Below, piece after piece: positions 8,488 through 16,514 of a stretch of 64,000 bases of DNA; the first letter of the stretch is position 1; the number at the start of each line of letters is the position of its first letter. The DNA is taken from contig CAKUON010000006.1 in NCBI GenBank assembly GCA_934668875.1, forward strand, positions 1 through 64,000, given 5' to 3'. The translations under genes were made by a program, and so were the position numbers. Below the pieces are notes generated by a model, which was not told where the DNA came from, searched no databases, and worked only from the letters and a program-made list of their open reading frames with translations. Origin of the DNA: an uncultured Collinsella sp. (GTDB lineage Bacteria; Actinomycetota; Coriobacteriia; Coriobacteriales; Coriobacteriaceae).

Positions 8488-8638
8488 GGACGGCTTGGGC
8501 GGGTCCCGTACTTAGTTTCCAAAATCATTCCGCAGCGCGAAGGCCCCCGTTGTCAACGCTTCGAAGAAGCGAGACAACGGGGGCCTTCATGCGCGAGGAC
8601 GTTTTGGAAACTAAGTACGGGACCCGCCCAAGCCGTCC
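8488..8638. repeat. 151-nt near-continuous hairpin between convergent genes
   Basis: The outer arms are perfect 37-bp reverse complements (8488-8524 and 8602-8638). A perfect 16-bp inner stem (8539-8554 with 8573-8588) and a 6-bp apical stem (8557-8562 with 8566-8571) sit inside. Only a short mismatched internal stretch interrupts the structure. It separates the HAD gene from the convergent aldolase gene and could serve as a bidirectional terminator, but its length is far beyond a normal terminator. Confidence 0.9.
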
Positions 8639-8662
8639 GGTGGGATCGGAGCACCCTTGCTG

Positions 8663-9520
8663 TTACTCTGCTTTGCCCACAGAGTTGAGGTTGGTCATGC
8701 GGATCTTAACCAGCTCGGTAATCTCGCGCATGCCCTCCTTAGCAGGCTTCTTGGGATCGAAGCAGCCGGGGTTCTCGGCCATGTAGGCCATGAAGCCCTT
8801 GGTGTAGGCCTGACGCAGCTCGGTGGCGTAGTTGACCTTGCAGATGCCGTTCTTCACAGCCTCGGCAACCTGCTCGTCGGGCACACCGGAGGTGCCGTGC
8901 AGGACCAGCGGCACGTCGACGGCGTCGCGGATGGCCTTGACCACGGACTGCTCGATGTGCGGATCGCTCGTGTACACGCCGTGGCTGGTGCCAACGCCAA
9001 TAGCGAGGGAGGTGCAGCCAGTGCGCTCGACGAACTCCTTGGCCTCGGCGGGGTCGGTGTAGGGGCTCTCGCCCTCAACCGCGGGACCGTCGTCCTCCTT
9101 GCCGCCAACCTTGCCGAGCTCGGCCTCAACGGGCACGCCCATGGCGCGGCCAGCGTCGGCGACGGACTTGGTCAGGGCGATGTTGTCCTCGAAGGACTCG
9201 TGCGAACCGTCGATCATGACAGAGGTGTAGCCCGTGCGGAAAGCCTGCATGCAGCGGTCATAGCCATCGCCGTGATCGAGGTGCAGGGCGACGGGCACGG
9301 AAGCGCGCTCGGCGGCAGCCTTGACCATGCCGTAGAAGTAGTCCAGACCAGCGGTCTTGATGGTGCCCGGGGTGGTCTGCATGATGACGGGGGACTTGGT
9401 CTCCTCGGCAGCGGCCAGAACGGCCATAACAAACTCGAGGTTCTCGACGTTGAACGCGCCGACGGCGTAGTGGCCGGCCTGAGCGTCCTTGAGCATCTTT
9501 TCGGTGGTAACAAGTGCCAT
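8663..9520 (-). CDS. Class II ketose-bisphosphate aldolase (fructose- or tagatose-1,6-bisphosphate)
   Basis: A 285-residue zinc-dependent class II aldolase of the FbaA/GatY/AgaY family. Zinc-ligand and catalytic motifs are visible: LHLDHGDGYD near residue 80, EAELGKVGG near 132, GVGTSHGVY near 177 and LHGTSGVPDEQV near 207. Class II members cleave fructose-1,6-bisphosphate, while GatY-type members cleave tagatose-1,6-bisphosphate; sequence inspection alone does not decide. No LacD (class I tagatose-bisphosphate aldolase) is in the window although LacA, LacB and two LacC proteins are, so this enzyme may complete the tagatose-6-phosphate route. The ATG at 9520 follows GGGAGAGGAG; longer upstream frames lack a ribosome binding site. 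It is divergent from a DeoR regulator gene. Confidence 0.92.
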   Translation of the reverse strand: MALVTTEKMLKDAQAGHYAVGAFNVENLEFVMAVLAAAEETKSPVIMQTTPGTIKTAGLDYFYGMVKAAAERASVPVALHLDHGDGYDRCMQAFRTGYTSVMIDGSHESFEDNIALTKSVADAGRAMGVPVEAELGKVGGKEDDGPAVEGESPYTDPAEAKEFVERTGCTSLAIGVGTSHGVYTSDPHIEQSVVKAIRDAVDVPLVLHGTSGVPDEQVAEAVKNGICKVNYATELRQAYTKGFMAYMAENPGCFDPKKPAKEGMREITELVKIRMTNLNSVGKAE

Positions 9521-9854
9521 GAGCGTTTGCTCCTCTCCCTCGCCCGCATCTGGACATCGGGCGTAGTTGTTCACAAGGCGTTTTACCTTGCGTTTTGCTG
9601 CGCTCATTGTATGAAATTCAGCGGGTATGAATGTGCGGGATGTTGTCACTCCGCAGGGCAAGACTCTCAATTTTGAAAAGCAAACGGAAGGGTTTTGTGC
9701 CGAGTGCACGTGTTCGATATTGAGTTTTGAGCCTTGTTCGCCTTTCTTTTATAGAAAAGATAAGTATTCGAAAGGCGTTTTCTTACTCAAAAAGAAAATG
9801 AACGAAAATGGACTCAACACAATTCCTGCAAATATTGCTGAGAATGGAGCTGAC

Positions 9855-10658
9855 ATGGTCCAAGTTGCAACCCGAGCTTTTGCCGACGAACGCCGTGCCG
9901 CCATCATGGAAATGCTCGAGCACAATGCCTCGGTTCAGGTAGCAGAAATCGCCCAGACCTTTGGCGTGTCCTCCGTCACGGCCCGCGCCGACTTGGACGC
10001 GCTCGCCGAGGCTGGCAAGCTGCGCCGCACGCACGGCGGCGCCGTGTCGCTCCACAAGCGCCTGACGGTCTCCACGCAGGACCGGCGTATTAACGTCAAC
10101 GTGGCCGCAAAGCAGGCCATCGCCCAAAGCGCCATTGAGCTCGTCAGCGACGGTGACACGCTGCTCGTCGACTCGGGCACCACCGCGCTCGAATTTGTCC
10201 GCCTGCTCGACCAACGCGACGGCATCACCGTCATCACGGCCGACATTACCATCGCCGATTACATCGACGAGAGCATGCCCTCGGTCGACGTCGTCATGCT
10301 GGGCGGCGCGCTGCGCAAAGGCCACCGCTATCTGTACGGTCCGCTCACCATGCAGGCGCTGCAGATGGTTCATGCCGACCTCGCCATCATGTGCCCCGGC
10401 GCCTTTGTCCCGGGTTGCGGCTTTACCACGGACTTTCCGCAAATGGCCGAAACCAAAACGGCCATGATCGTCGCCGCCCGTCAAGGCGTTGCCCTCATGG
10501 ACGCCAGCAAGGTCAACGGACGCGGCATGTACCGCTTTGCCGAGCTGACCGACGTCAACGCCATCGTGATGGACCGTGACCCCGATCACGCCGTCGCCAC
10601 CTCAATCGCCGAGATCGCCGACACCGACGCCCCAACCCTCATCATCGCCAACGCCTAA
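9855..10658 (+). CDS. DeoR family transcriptional regulator
   Basis: A 267-residue DeoR-type repressor. The N-terminal winged helix-turn-helix (about 10-62, VAEIAQTFGVSSVTARADLDAL, with the RRTHGGA tail typical of the family) is followed by a DeoR sensor domain containing DSGTTALEF near residue 107, the sugar-phosphate-binding signature. DeoR regulators respond to phosphorylated sugars. It lies divergent from the class II aldolase, which makes that gene a plausible target. The ATG at 9855 is preceded by ATGGAGC at suitable spacing; an ATG at 9798 would add 19 residues but has no clear ribosome binding site. A hairpin terminator follows the stop codon. Confidence 0.88.
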   Translation: MVQVATRAFADERRAAIMEMLEHNASVQVAEIAQTFGVSSVTARADLDALAEAGKLRRTHGGAVSLHKRLTVSTQDRRINVNVAAKQAIAQSAIELVSDGDTLLVDSGTTALEFVRLLDQRDGITVITADITIADYIDESMPSVDVVMLGGALRKGHRYLYGPLTMQALQMVHADLAIMCPGAFVPGCGFTTDFPQMAETKTAMIVAARQGVALMDASKVNGRGMYRFAELTDVNAIVMDRDPDHAVATSIAEIADTDAPTLIIANA

Positions 10659-10665
10659 AAAGAAA

Positions 10666-10705
10666 AAACCACCACAAAGGGAACAGGCACCTTTGTGGTG
10701 GTTTT
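10666..10705. terminator. Bidirectional terminator
   Basis: AAACCACCACAAAGG pairs perfectly with CCTTTGTGGTGGTTT, with A-run and T-run flanks. It serves the DeoR gene (plus) and the flavodiiron gene (minus), which converge here. Confidence 0.88.
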
Positions 10706-10726
10706 GACGGTGAAAGTGGAGTGTTG

Positions 10727-11887
10727 TTACTTGGACAGCTCGTCGGCGAGGGCTTCGATTTGGGCGCGCGATGCGTCGTTGAGCGAACCCAGGACGGTCA
10801 CCTTGTTCTGCGCCAGGGTGATGTCCTTCATGCCCTCGAGCTCCTTGGTCATGACCTTGGCAGCGGCGGGTGCCCAAGAGCCGGCCTCGACAAGCGCCAC
10901 GGTGCGGTTCTGGTAGGCATGCTCGGCGAGCGTGTGGATGAAGGTGCTCATGAACGGGAAGATCTCGCCCTGATAGGTAATGGAGGCAAGCACCAGGCGG
11001 TCGTAGCGGAACGCATCCTCAACAGCCTCGGCCATATCGTCGCGAGCAAGGTCAAAGACGGAGACCTTCTGGCCGCGAGCCTCGAGTGCGGCGGCGAGCT
11101 CCTCGACGGCAGCCTTCAGATGACCGTAGACGCTCGCGTAGGCAATGGTGATGCCCTCGTCCTCGGGCTGATAGCTCGACCAGGTGTTGTAGGTGTCGAG
11201 GTAGTAGCCAAGGTTCTCGGTCAGCACGGGGCCGTGGAGCGGGCAGATAATCTGAATGTCCAGATCGGCAGCCTTCTTGAGCACGGCCTGCACGAACTTG
11301 CCGAACTTGCCGACAATACCAAAGTAGTAACGGCGCGCCTCGCAGGCCCAGCCTTCCGGGTCCTCGATGTCGTTGGCGCCGAACTTGCCAAAGCCGTCAG
11401 CGCTAAAGAGCACCTTGTCGGTGGCCTCGTAGGAGAAGAGCACCTCGGGCCAGTGCACGTTGGGGGCGCCGACGAAGGTCAGGCTGTGGCCGCCCAGGTC
11501 GAGCACGTCGCCCTCTTTGACGACCATCTTGCGCTCGGGGTAGTCGGTGCCAAAGTAGTTGACCATCATGCGGAAGGCGCCCATGCTGGCCACGATCTGG
11601 GCCTGGGGATAGCGCTCCATAAAGGCGGCGATGCCAGCGGAGTGATCGGGCTCCATGTGGTGAACGACCAGATAATCGGGCGTACGACCATCGAGCACGC
11701 TCTCGATGTTGTCGAGCCACTCATCAACAAAACCACCGTCAACCGAATCGGCGACAGCGATCTTCTCGCCCAAGATAACGTAGCTGTTGTATGCCATACC
11801 GTTCTCGGACACATCGTACTGGCCCTCGAACAGGTCAATGTCATGATCGTCGACGCCAACGTAGCGGATATCCTTGGTGATCTCCAT
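10727..11887 (-). CDS. Flavodiiron protein (FprA/A-type flavoprotein)
   Basis: A 386-residue cytosolic flavodiiron protein. The N-terminal metallo-beta-lactamase-like domain (about 1-245) carries the di-iron ligands HMEPDHS near residue 79, NVHWPE near 145 and CPLHGPV near 225. The C-terminal flavodoxin domain (about 250-386) begins IAYASVYGHLKAA. Such enzymes reduce O2 to water and/or NO to N2O, protecting strict anaerobes, and take electrons from rubredoxin or F420 depending on lineage. The ATG at 11887 follows AGGAGG; the upstream in-frame extension lacks one. It appears monocistronic and converges with the DeoR gene at a shared terminator. Confidence 0.93.
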   Translation of the reverse strand: MEITKDIRYVGVDDHDIDLFEGQYDVSENGMAYNSYVILGEKIAVADSVDGGFVDEWLDNIESVLDGRTPDYLVVHHMEPDHSAGIAAFMERYPQAQIVASMGAFRMMVNYFGTDYPERKMVVKEGDVLDLGGHSLTFVGAPNVHWPEVLFSYEATDKVLFSADGFGKFGANDIEDPEGWACEARRYYFGIVGKFGKFVQAVLKKAADLDIQIICPLHGPVLTENLGYYLDTYNTWSSYQPEDEGITIAYASVYGHLKAAVEELAAALEARGQKVSVFDLARDDMAEAVEDAFRYDRLVLASITYQGEIFPFMSTFIHTLAEHAYQNRTVALVEAGSWAPAAAKVMTKELEGMKDITLAQNKVTVLGSLNDASRAQIEALADELSK

Positions 11888-12016
11888 CAGGCAAAGCCTC
11901 CTAGATAGACAAAAGAACCCGTCTATCATAGCACTCGGCTGCATTCCAACAGCTATCTGCCGGCATCCTTACCGTTTGTTATTGAAGCGCGGCAACACGC
12001 CGTTGACCTGCGCAAA

Positions 12017-13048
12017 CTACGCGCGCGGTGCCGCCGTGGTATGTCGAACAATGAGCTGGCCCGGGATGCGAATCGCAACGGTCTTACCCGGCGTCCCCTC
12101 CTTAGGGACCGCATGCTCAAACACCTCGCGTCCGCGCTGATGCAGATCGAACCGCACGGTCGTGAGTTCGTTGTGTGCGACAAAGTCGTCAAGCGAATCG
12201 TCGACACCCACCACGCTCACGTCCTCGGGCACGCGCAGGCCGCTATCGCGCAGCGCGGCGATGGCACCATTTGCCATCTGATCGTTTGCCGCATAGATCG
12301 CCGTCATGGCGCGGTCGTGTTCTGCCAGATACCTGCCGGCCTCGTAGCCGCTGTTGGCAGACCAGTCGCCCTCGAGCGGCTCTGCCGGCTCGATATGCCT
12401 GCGCTCGAGCGCGTCTTGCCAACCGGCGCGGCGGAATTGCTCGTCCACCGAGAAGGATGGACCGCCGATATATCGAATCTGCTCGTGGCCAAGCTCAAAC
12501 AGATGGTCCATAAGCAGCAGCGAGCAGCCGTAATGGTCGGAATCGACCGTGGTCACGCGCGGATGCGCATACATGGTAACGATAACCGTGCCGATCCCCG
12601 GCAGTGGATCAAACGTCTCAAAGTCGGGCGCCATACGGCTCATGCCGATGATGATGCCATCGACCGGCAGGGCCGCCATGCGACGCGTGGCTTCGGCAAG
12701 CGAAAACTCCTCGGTCTTGGACATCTCGACTAGCGTGATGGCACAGCCGTGCTCGCGAGCGGCGCTGGCGATGCCGTCGATCATCGTCAGATTCCCAAAC
12801 TTGGTGACATCGTTAACGCATAGGCCGACCGAATGGTAGCGACCGTCGCGCAGCGAACGGCCGGCATAGCTCGGGCGAAAGCCGAGCTCTTGCATGGCAG
12901 CCTGTACGCGCTGGCGCGTCTGCTCGTTCACATTGGGCAGGCCGTTGGCGACGCGCGAGACCGTCTGCTGCGAAACGCCAGCAGCACGGGCGACGTCGGC
13001 CATGGAAACCGGACGCGAGCCTGTATCGTTGGAGGGGCGCCTTGCCAC
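12017..13048 (-). CDS. LacI family regulator of galKT (LacI-1)
   Basis: A 343-residue LacI/GalR repressor. The helix-turn-helix with hinge is at about 14-65 (SMADVARAAGVSQQTVSRVANG), followed by the periplasmic-binding-protein-like sensor domain. It is divergent from galK-galT. Three copies of GTTAACGTACTC lie in the gap between them, one of them close to the galK start, so autoregulation and galKT control are likely. The GTG at 13048 follows GAAGGTGAT and places the helix-turn-helix at the usual distance from the N-terminus; a much longer open frame upstream would be atypical. The ligand is probably galactose or a derivative, by context. Confidence 0.9.
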   Translation of the reverse strand: MARRPSNDTGSRPVSMADVARAAGVSQQTVSRVANGLPNVNEQTRQRVQAAMQELGFRPSYAGRSLRDGRYHSVGLCVNDVTKFGNLTMIDGIASAAREHGCAITLVEMSKTEEFSLAEATRRMAALPVDGIIIGMSRMAPDFETFDPLPGIGTVIVTMYAHPRVTTVDSDHYGCSLLLMDHLFELGHEQIRYIGGPSFSVDEQFRRAGWQDALERRHIEPAEPLEGDWSANSGYEAGRYLAEHDRAMTAIYAANDQMANGAIAALRDSGLRVPEDVSVVGVDDSLDDFVAHNELTTVRFDLHQRGREVFEHAVPKEGTPGKTVAIRIPGQLIVRHTTAAPRA

Positions 13049-13385
13049 AAGATCACCTTCACCCTTGCAAGATCGGAATAGCGTGCATGCCCTCCGCGCG
13101 GGAATTTGGCCCGCGCGGAGGACCGCTATCGTCGGACGCATGTTAACGTACTCTACTTTTTCTAGCTGCAGCTCTTCTGCTCTATAAGTCCATACGGCAC
13201 TACCGTTCACGGTCGAATTTCGACCGATTACCAGATTCTCAAAAAGTAATAAGCGTTGTGTTATGAGTACGTTAACATAGCCCTTAACGTGCGGCATCGT
13301 AGATGCTGAGTTCACACCGCTTCAAATTGTTAACGTACTCATAACGACGCAAAACTCCCCTGTTCGCGCCAAAGAAAGGACCCTC
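13049..13385. promoter_or_regulatory. LacI-1 / galK divergent control region
   Basis: No gene is seen. The region holds GTTAACGTACTC at 13142-13153, its reverse complement at 13265-13276 and another forward copy at 13329-13340. The last two extend to a 17-bp inverted pair (13261-13277 and 13328-13344). The central ACGT with partial dyad is typical of LacI-family operators. A copy of the 21-bp-spaced ACCGTTCAC repeat lies at 13202-13231. The galK ribosome binding site is AAAGGA at 13375. Confidence 0.8.
13202..13231 (+). promoter_or_regulatory. 21-bp-spaced direct repeat (ACCGTTCAC / ACCGATTAC)
   Basis: ACCGTTCAC at 13202-13210 and ACCGATTAC at 13223-13231 are spaced by exactly 21 bp with a TTTCG-ending spacer. 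This matches the motif found upstream of several other sugar operons in the window. Confidence 0.6.
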
Positions 13386-14591
13386 ATGACCGCCCCCGAC
13401 GAAAAGACGCTCGCCACGCTCACCAAGCTGTTTGAGGAGGAGTTTGGCCCCATCGGCGACCGCCAGGTGCTCTACGTGCACGCGCCCGGCCGCTCCGAGA
13501 TCAGCGGCAACCACACCGACCACGAGGGCGGCCACGTTATCGCCGGCTCGCTCGACGTTGCCGTTGACGGCATCGCCGTGGCAACCGACACCAACAAGGT
13601 CCGCGTTGCCGACGAGGGCTATCCCACCTTTGAGATCACGCTCGACACGCTAGACGTTCAGGAGTCCGAGAAGGGCACGTCCGCGAGCCTCGTCCGCGGC
13701 ATGGCCCACGAGGTCGCAGCCCTGGGCGTTGAGCCCCACGGCTTCGACTTTGCCTTCACCTGCTCCGTCCCCTCGGGCGGCGGCCTTTCCAGCTCCGCTG
13801 CCGTCGAGGCCGCATACGGCCGCGCTATGGAGACGCTCTGGGGCGCGCCCGCCATTGAGCCCGTCGCGCTCGCGCAGATGAGCCAGCGCACCGAGAACAA
13901 CTACTACGGCAAGCCCTGCGGCCTGATGGACCAGGCTGCCGTGTGCCTGGGCGGCCTTGCCTACATGGATTTTGAGGACCAGGCTCAGCCTAAAACTCAG
14001 AAGCTCGAGCTCAACTTTGAGGATCACGGCTATGCGCTCGTGCTCGTTAAGGTGGGCGCCGACCATGTGGCAGCTACCGACGACTACGCTGCCGTTCCGC
14101 GCGAGATGCAAGACGTTGCCGCCGAGTTTGGCAAGGCACGTCTGTGCGAGGTCGACGTTGCCGACTTTGATGCCAAGCTGCCCGAGCTGCGCGCCAAGCT
14201 GGGCGACCGCGCCTGCCTGCGCGCCGTTCACTACTGGTACGAGAACGGCCTGGTCGACAAGCGCTGGACGGCTCTTAACGCCGGCGACATCGACCAGTTC
14301 CTGGTCCTGACGCGCGAGTCCGGCGCCAGCTCTGCCATGTACCTGCAGAATGTCGTTGCCAAGCTGGGCTCCGAGCAGCCCTCCATGTATGCCTTGGCGC
14401 TGGCCGAGCACGTGCTCGACGGTCGCGGCGCCGTTCGCATCCACGGTGGCGGTTTTGGCGGCACCATTCAGGCCTTCGTGCCGCTCGATTTGGTCGACAC
14501 TTTCATTGCCAAGATGAACGGCTGGCTTGGCGAGGGTTCCGCCCGTCACTACGCTATCTCTGACAAGGGGGCATACGCGGCATGGCTGTAA
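13386..14591 (+). CDS. galK: Galactokinase
   Basis: A 401-residue GHMP-family galactokinase that phosphorylates galactose to galactose-1-phosphate with ATP (Leloir pathway, cytosol). The galactokinase signature appears as GRSEISGNHTDHEGG near residue 35, the GHMP ATP-binding loop as PSGGGLSSSAAVE near 136, and the C-terminal glycine-rich motif as RIHGGGFGGTIQAF near 357. The ATG at 13386 follows AAAGGA. Its 3' end overlaps galT by 10 bp. Expression is probably controlled by the divergent LacI-1 through the GTTAACGTACTC sites. GalE is not in the window. Confidence 0.96.
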   Translation: MTAPDEKTLATLTKLFEEEFGPIGDRQVLYVHAPGRSEISGNHTDHEGGHVIAGSLDVAVDGIAVATDTNKVRVADEGYPTFEITLDTLDVQESEKGTSASLVRGMAHEVAALGVEPHGFDFAFTCSVPSGGGLSSSAAVEAAYGRAMETLWGAPAIEPVALAQMSQRTENNYYGKPCGLMDQAAVCLGGLAYMDFEDQAQPKTQKLELNFEDHGYALVLVKVGADHVAATDDYAAVPREMQDVAAEFGKARLCEVDVADFDAKLPELRAKLGDRACLRAVHYWYENGLVDKRWTALNAGDIDQFLVLTRESGASSAMYLQNVVAKLGSEQPSMYALALAEHVLDGRGAVRIHGGGFGGTIQAFVPLDLVDTFIAKMNGWLGEGSARHYAISDKGAYAAWL

Positions 14592-16210
14592 TGACCGACG
14601 TGCGCGAGGCCGCGCAGAACCTGATCGAGTACGCCATCCACCGGTCCATGATCGGACAGGACGACCGCATCTGGGCCTACAACACCATTCTGGAGTGCAT
14701 TGGCGCCACGGGCCCCGCGCTCGACATGGCCTGGGCGCTGCAGACTGAGAAGATTTCGCTTCTGCACCCCGATACCCTCCCCGACTTTGATCTGGAGGGC
14801 ACGCTCGCCGCGCTTTCCGAGACCGCCGTCGCCAACGGTGCCGCCGAGGACACGGCGTCGGGCCGCGACCGTATCGCCATGCGCATCATGGGCGCACTTA
14901 TGCCGAGGCCTTCGGTTGTAAACGAGGAGTTCAATGGGCGCATGGGCGTCAACGAGCCCCGCGCCGCGACCGACTGGTTCTACGGCCTGTGCTGCGACGC
15001 CGGCTATGTGCGCCGCGCCGCCATCGCGCGCAACATCAAATGGAGCACCCCCACCAACTGGGGCGATCTCGAGATAACCATCAACCTGTCCAAGCCCGAG
15101 AAGGACCCGCGCGACATTGCCGCAGCCGGTGCCGCCAAGAACACGGGCGAGAAGTATCCCGCCTGCCAGCTCTGCATCGAAAACGAGGGGTACCCCGGAC
15201 GCTCCGCTGCAGCCGACGGCGGTGCTCACCCCGCTCGCCAGAACCTGCGCGTTATCCCGATCCAGCTCGACGGCGAGCGCTGGGGCTTCCAGTACAGCCC
15301 GTACGCGTACTTTAACGAGCATTGCATTGCCATGAGCTCCGAGCATCGTCCAATGCACGTCGATCGCAAAGGCCTCTCCTGCCTGCTCGACTTTGTGGAT
15401 CTGTTCCCGCACTACTTTATCGGCTCCAACGCCGACCTGCCCATCGTGGGCGGCTCGATCCTGTCGCACGACCACTTCCAGGGCGGCGCGCACGAGTTCC
15501 CGATGATGCACGCGGCCGAAGTCTCGCAGTTTAGCGTGCCCGGCTTTGACCAGGTCACCGGCACCGTGCTGCAGTGGCCGCTCTCGGTGCTGCGACTGCG
15601 CTCGCACGACCGAGCTCAGCTGCTCGATGCCGCCGAGAAGATCATTCTCGCCTGGCGCGAGTGGACCGACGAGTCCGTGGGCGTCATCGCGCACACGGCC
15701 GACGGCGTGGCGCACAACACCGTGACGCCCGTCATCCGCCGCGTGGACTCCCGCGGCAACGCCGGCGGCGAGATCTACGAGGCCTACCTGGCACTTCGCT
15801 GCAACATTACGACCGACGAGCATCCGCTGGGCGTGTTCCATCCGCATGCCGAGTATCACCACATTAAGAAGGAGAACATCGGCCTGATTGAGGTCATGGG
15901 CCTGGCCATTCTTCCGCCGCGCCTGGTCCCCGAGCTCGGCGCCGTCCGCGAGCACCTGCTGGCCGCCAAGGTCGACACAAGCTACGACCTTGCCACTGCG
16001 CTCGAGGGCGACGACCTTTGCCGCAGCCACGCCGCGTGGGCCCTGGACGTCTTTGCCCGTCGTGCCGATGAGCTCACGGCGGATGACGCCATCGATATCC
16101 TGCACGAAGAGGTCGGCGTGGTGTTTGCCCACGTGCTCGACAACGCCGGCGTCTTTAAGTGGGACGAAGCCGGCCGCGCCGCCCAACAGCGCTTTATCGA
16201 CTCGCTGTAG
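14582..16210 (+). CDS. galT: UDP-glucose--hexose-1-phosphate uridylyltransferase, type 2 (Firmicutes type)
   Basis: A 542-residue GalT of the long type found in Firmicutes and Coriobacteriia, unrelated in architecture to the short HPHPQ-type E. coli enzyme. It exchanges UMP between UDP-glucose and galactose-1-phosphate. Signature segments are SHDHFQGG near residue 298 and HPHAEYHHIKKENIGLIEVMGL near 420. The ATG at 14582 overlaps the end of galK by 10 bp; a second ATG at 14591 overlaps the galK stop and is a possible alternative. A strong hairpin terminator follows at 16259-16296. Confidence 0.95.
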   Translation: MAVMTDVREAAQNLIEYAIHRSMIGQDDRIWAYNTILECIGATGPALDMAWALQTEKISLLHPDTLPDFDLEGTLAALSETAVANGAAEDTASGRDRIAMRIMGALMPRPSVVNEEFNGRMGVNEPRAATDWFYGLCCDAGYVRRAAIARNIKWSTPTNWGDLEITINLSKPEKDPRDIAAAGAAKNTGEKYPACQLCIENEGYPGRSAAADGGAHPARQNLRVIPIQLDGERWGFQYSPYAYFNEHCIAMSSEHRPMHVDRKGLSCLLDFVDLFPHYFIGSNADLPIVGGSILSHDHFQGGAHEFPMMHAAEVSQFSVPGFDQVTGTVLQWPLSVLRLRSHDRAQLLDAAEKIILAWREWTDESVGVIAHTADGVAHNTVTPVIRRVDSRGNAGGEIYEAYLALRCNITTDEHPLGVFHPHAEYHHIKKENIGLIEVMGLAILPPRLVPELGAVREHLLAAKVDTSYDLATALEGDDLCRSHAAWALDVFARRADELTADDAIDILHEEVGVVFAHVLDNAGVFKWDEAGRAAQQRFIDSL

Positions 16211-16258
16211 CACGCGGGCCCGGACGCTCGTGCCCAACAAATAGCGCCTACACGACAA

Positions 16259-16296
16259 CGGCGCCCGCCGGCAACATCGCCGGCGGGCGCCGTTTT
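16259..16296 (+). terminator. galKT terminator
   Basis: A perfect 14-bp stem CGGCGCCCGCCGGC/GCCGGCGGGCGCCG with a 6-nt loop is followed by TTTT. Confidence 0.9.
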
Positions 16297-16328
16297 CTGA
16301 TGCAAGGGTAGCTAGTTTGCACCAAAAC

Positions 16329-16367
16329 AAGGAGTGTCCCAAACTGCCGGCAGAAAAGGAACGTCCC
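16329..16367 (+). repeat. 39-bp dispersed repeat with CTGCCGGCAG palindrome, copy 1
   Basis: The unit runs AAGGAGTGTCCC, AAACTGCCGGCAG, AAAAGGAACGTCCC. An identical copy lies at 17840-17878 on the other side of the DUF4143 ATPase gene and a diverged copy at 22415-22453. No terminal target duplication was recognised. Confidence 0.85.
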
Positions 16368-16387
16368 CAGGTGCCGACCTAAACCCA

Positions 16388-16475
16388 CACATTATTCGAT
16401 GGAAAAACGTGGTTTTCTCCCACATTATTCGATGGAAAAACGTGGTTCACTCCCACATTTTCCGATGGAAAAACC
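16388..16475 (+). promoter_or_regulatory. 33-bp tandem repeats upstream of the DUF4143 ATPase
   Basis: Two nearly identical 33-bp units (16388-16420 and 16421-16453, starting CACATTATTCGATGGAAAAA) and a diverged third (16454-16475) end about 40 bp before the ATPase start codon. Phased repeats placed here look like operator sites or a transcription-control region for the ATPase gene. Confidence 0.65.
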
Positions 16476-16514
16476 AAAACAGTCTTATACTAACCATGAT
16501 CGTTAGGAGGCAGT

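Larger units (their letters stand above)
16211..16514. other. Intergenic region between galT and the DUF4143 ATPase
   Basis: No gene is seen. It contains the galKT terminator, one copy of the CTGCCGGCAG repeat (16329-16367) and the 33-bp tandem repeats (16388-16475), and ends with the ATPase ribosome binding site TTAGGAGGCA. Confidence 0.7.

Noticed and set aside
9521..9709. Longer aldolase start (63 extra residues)
   Set aside because: The extension lies in the divergent promoter and has no family homology. The ATG at 9520 has GGGAGAGGAG upstream and begins with the usual MALVTTEKML sequence.
13049..13315. Upstream extension of LacI-1 giving a 432-residue protein
   Set aside because: The extension covers the operator region and would push the helix-turn-helix over 100 residues from the N-terminus, atypical for LacI proteins. 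The GTG at 13048 has its own ribosome binding site.
16388..16475. Possible CRISPR array (33-bp tandem units)
   Set aside because: There are only two full units and a partial third, directly adjoining without spacers, and no cas gene is nearby.
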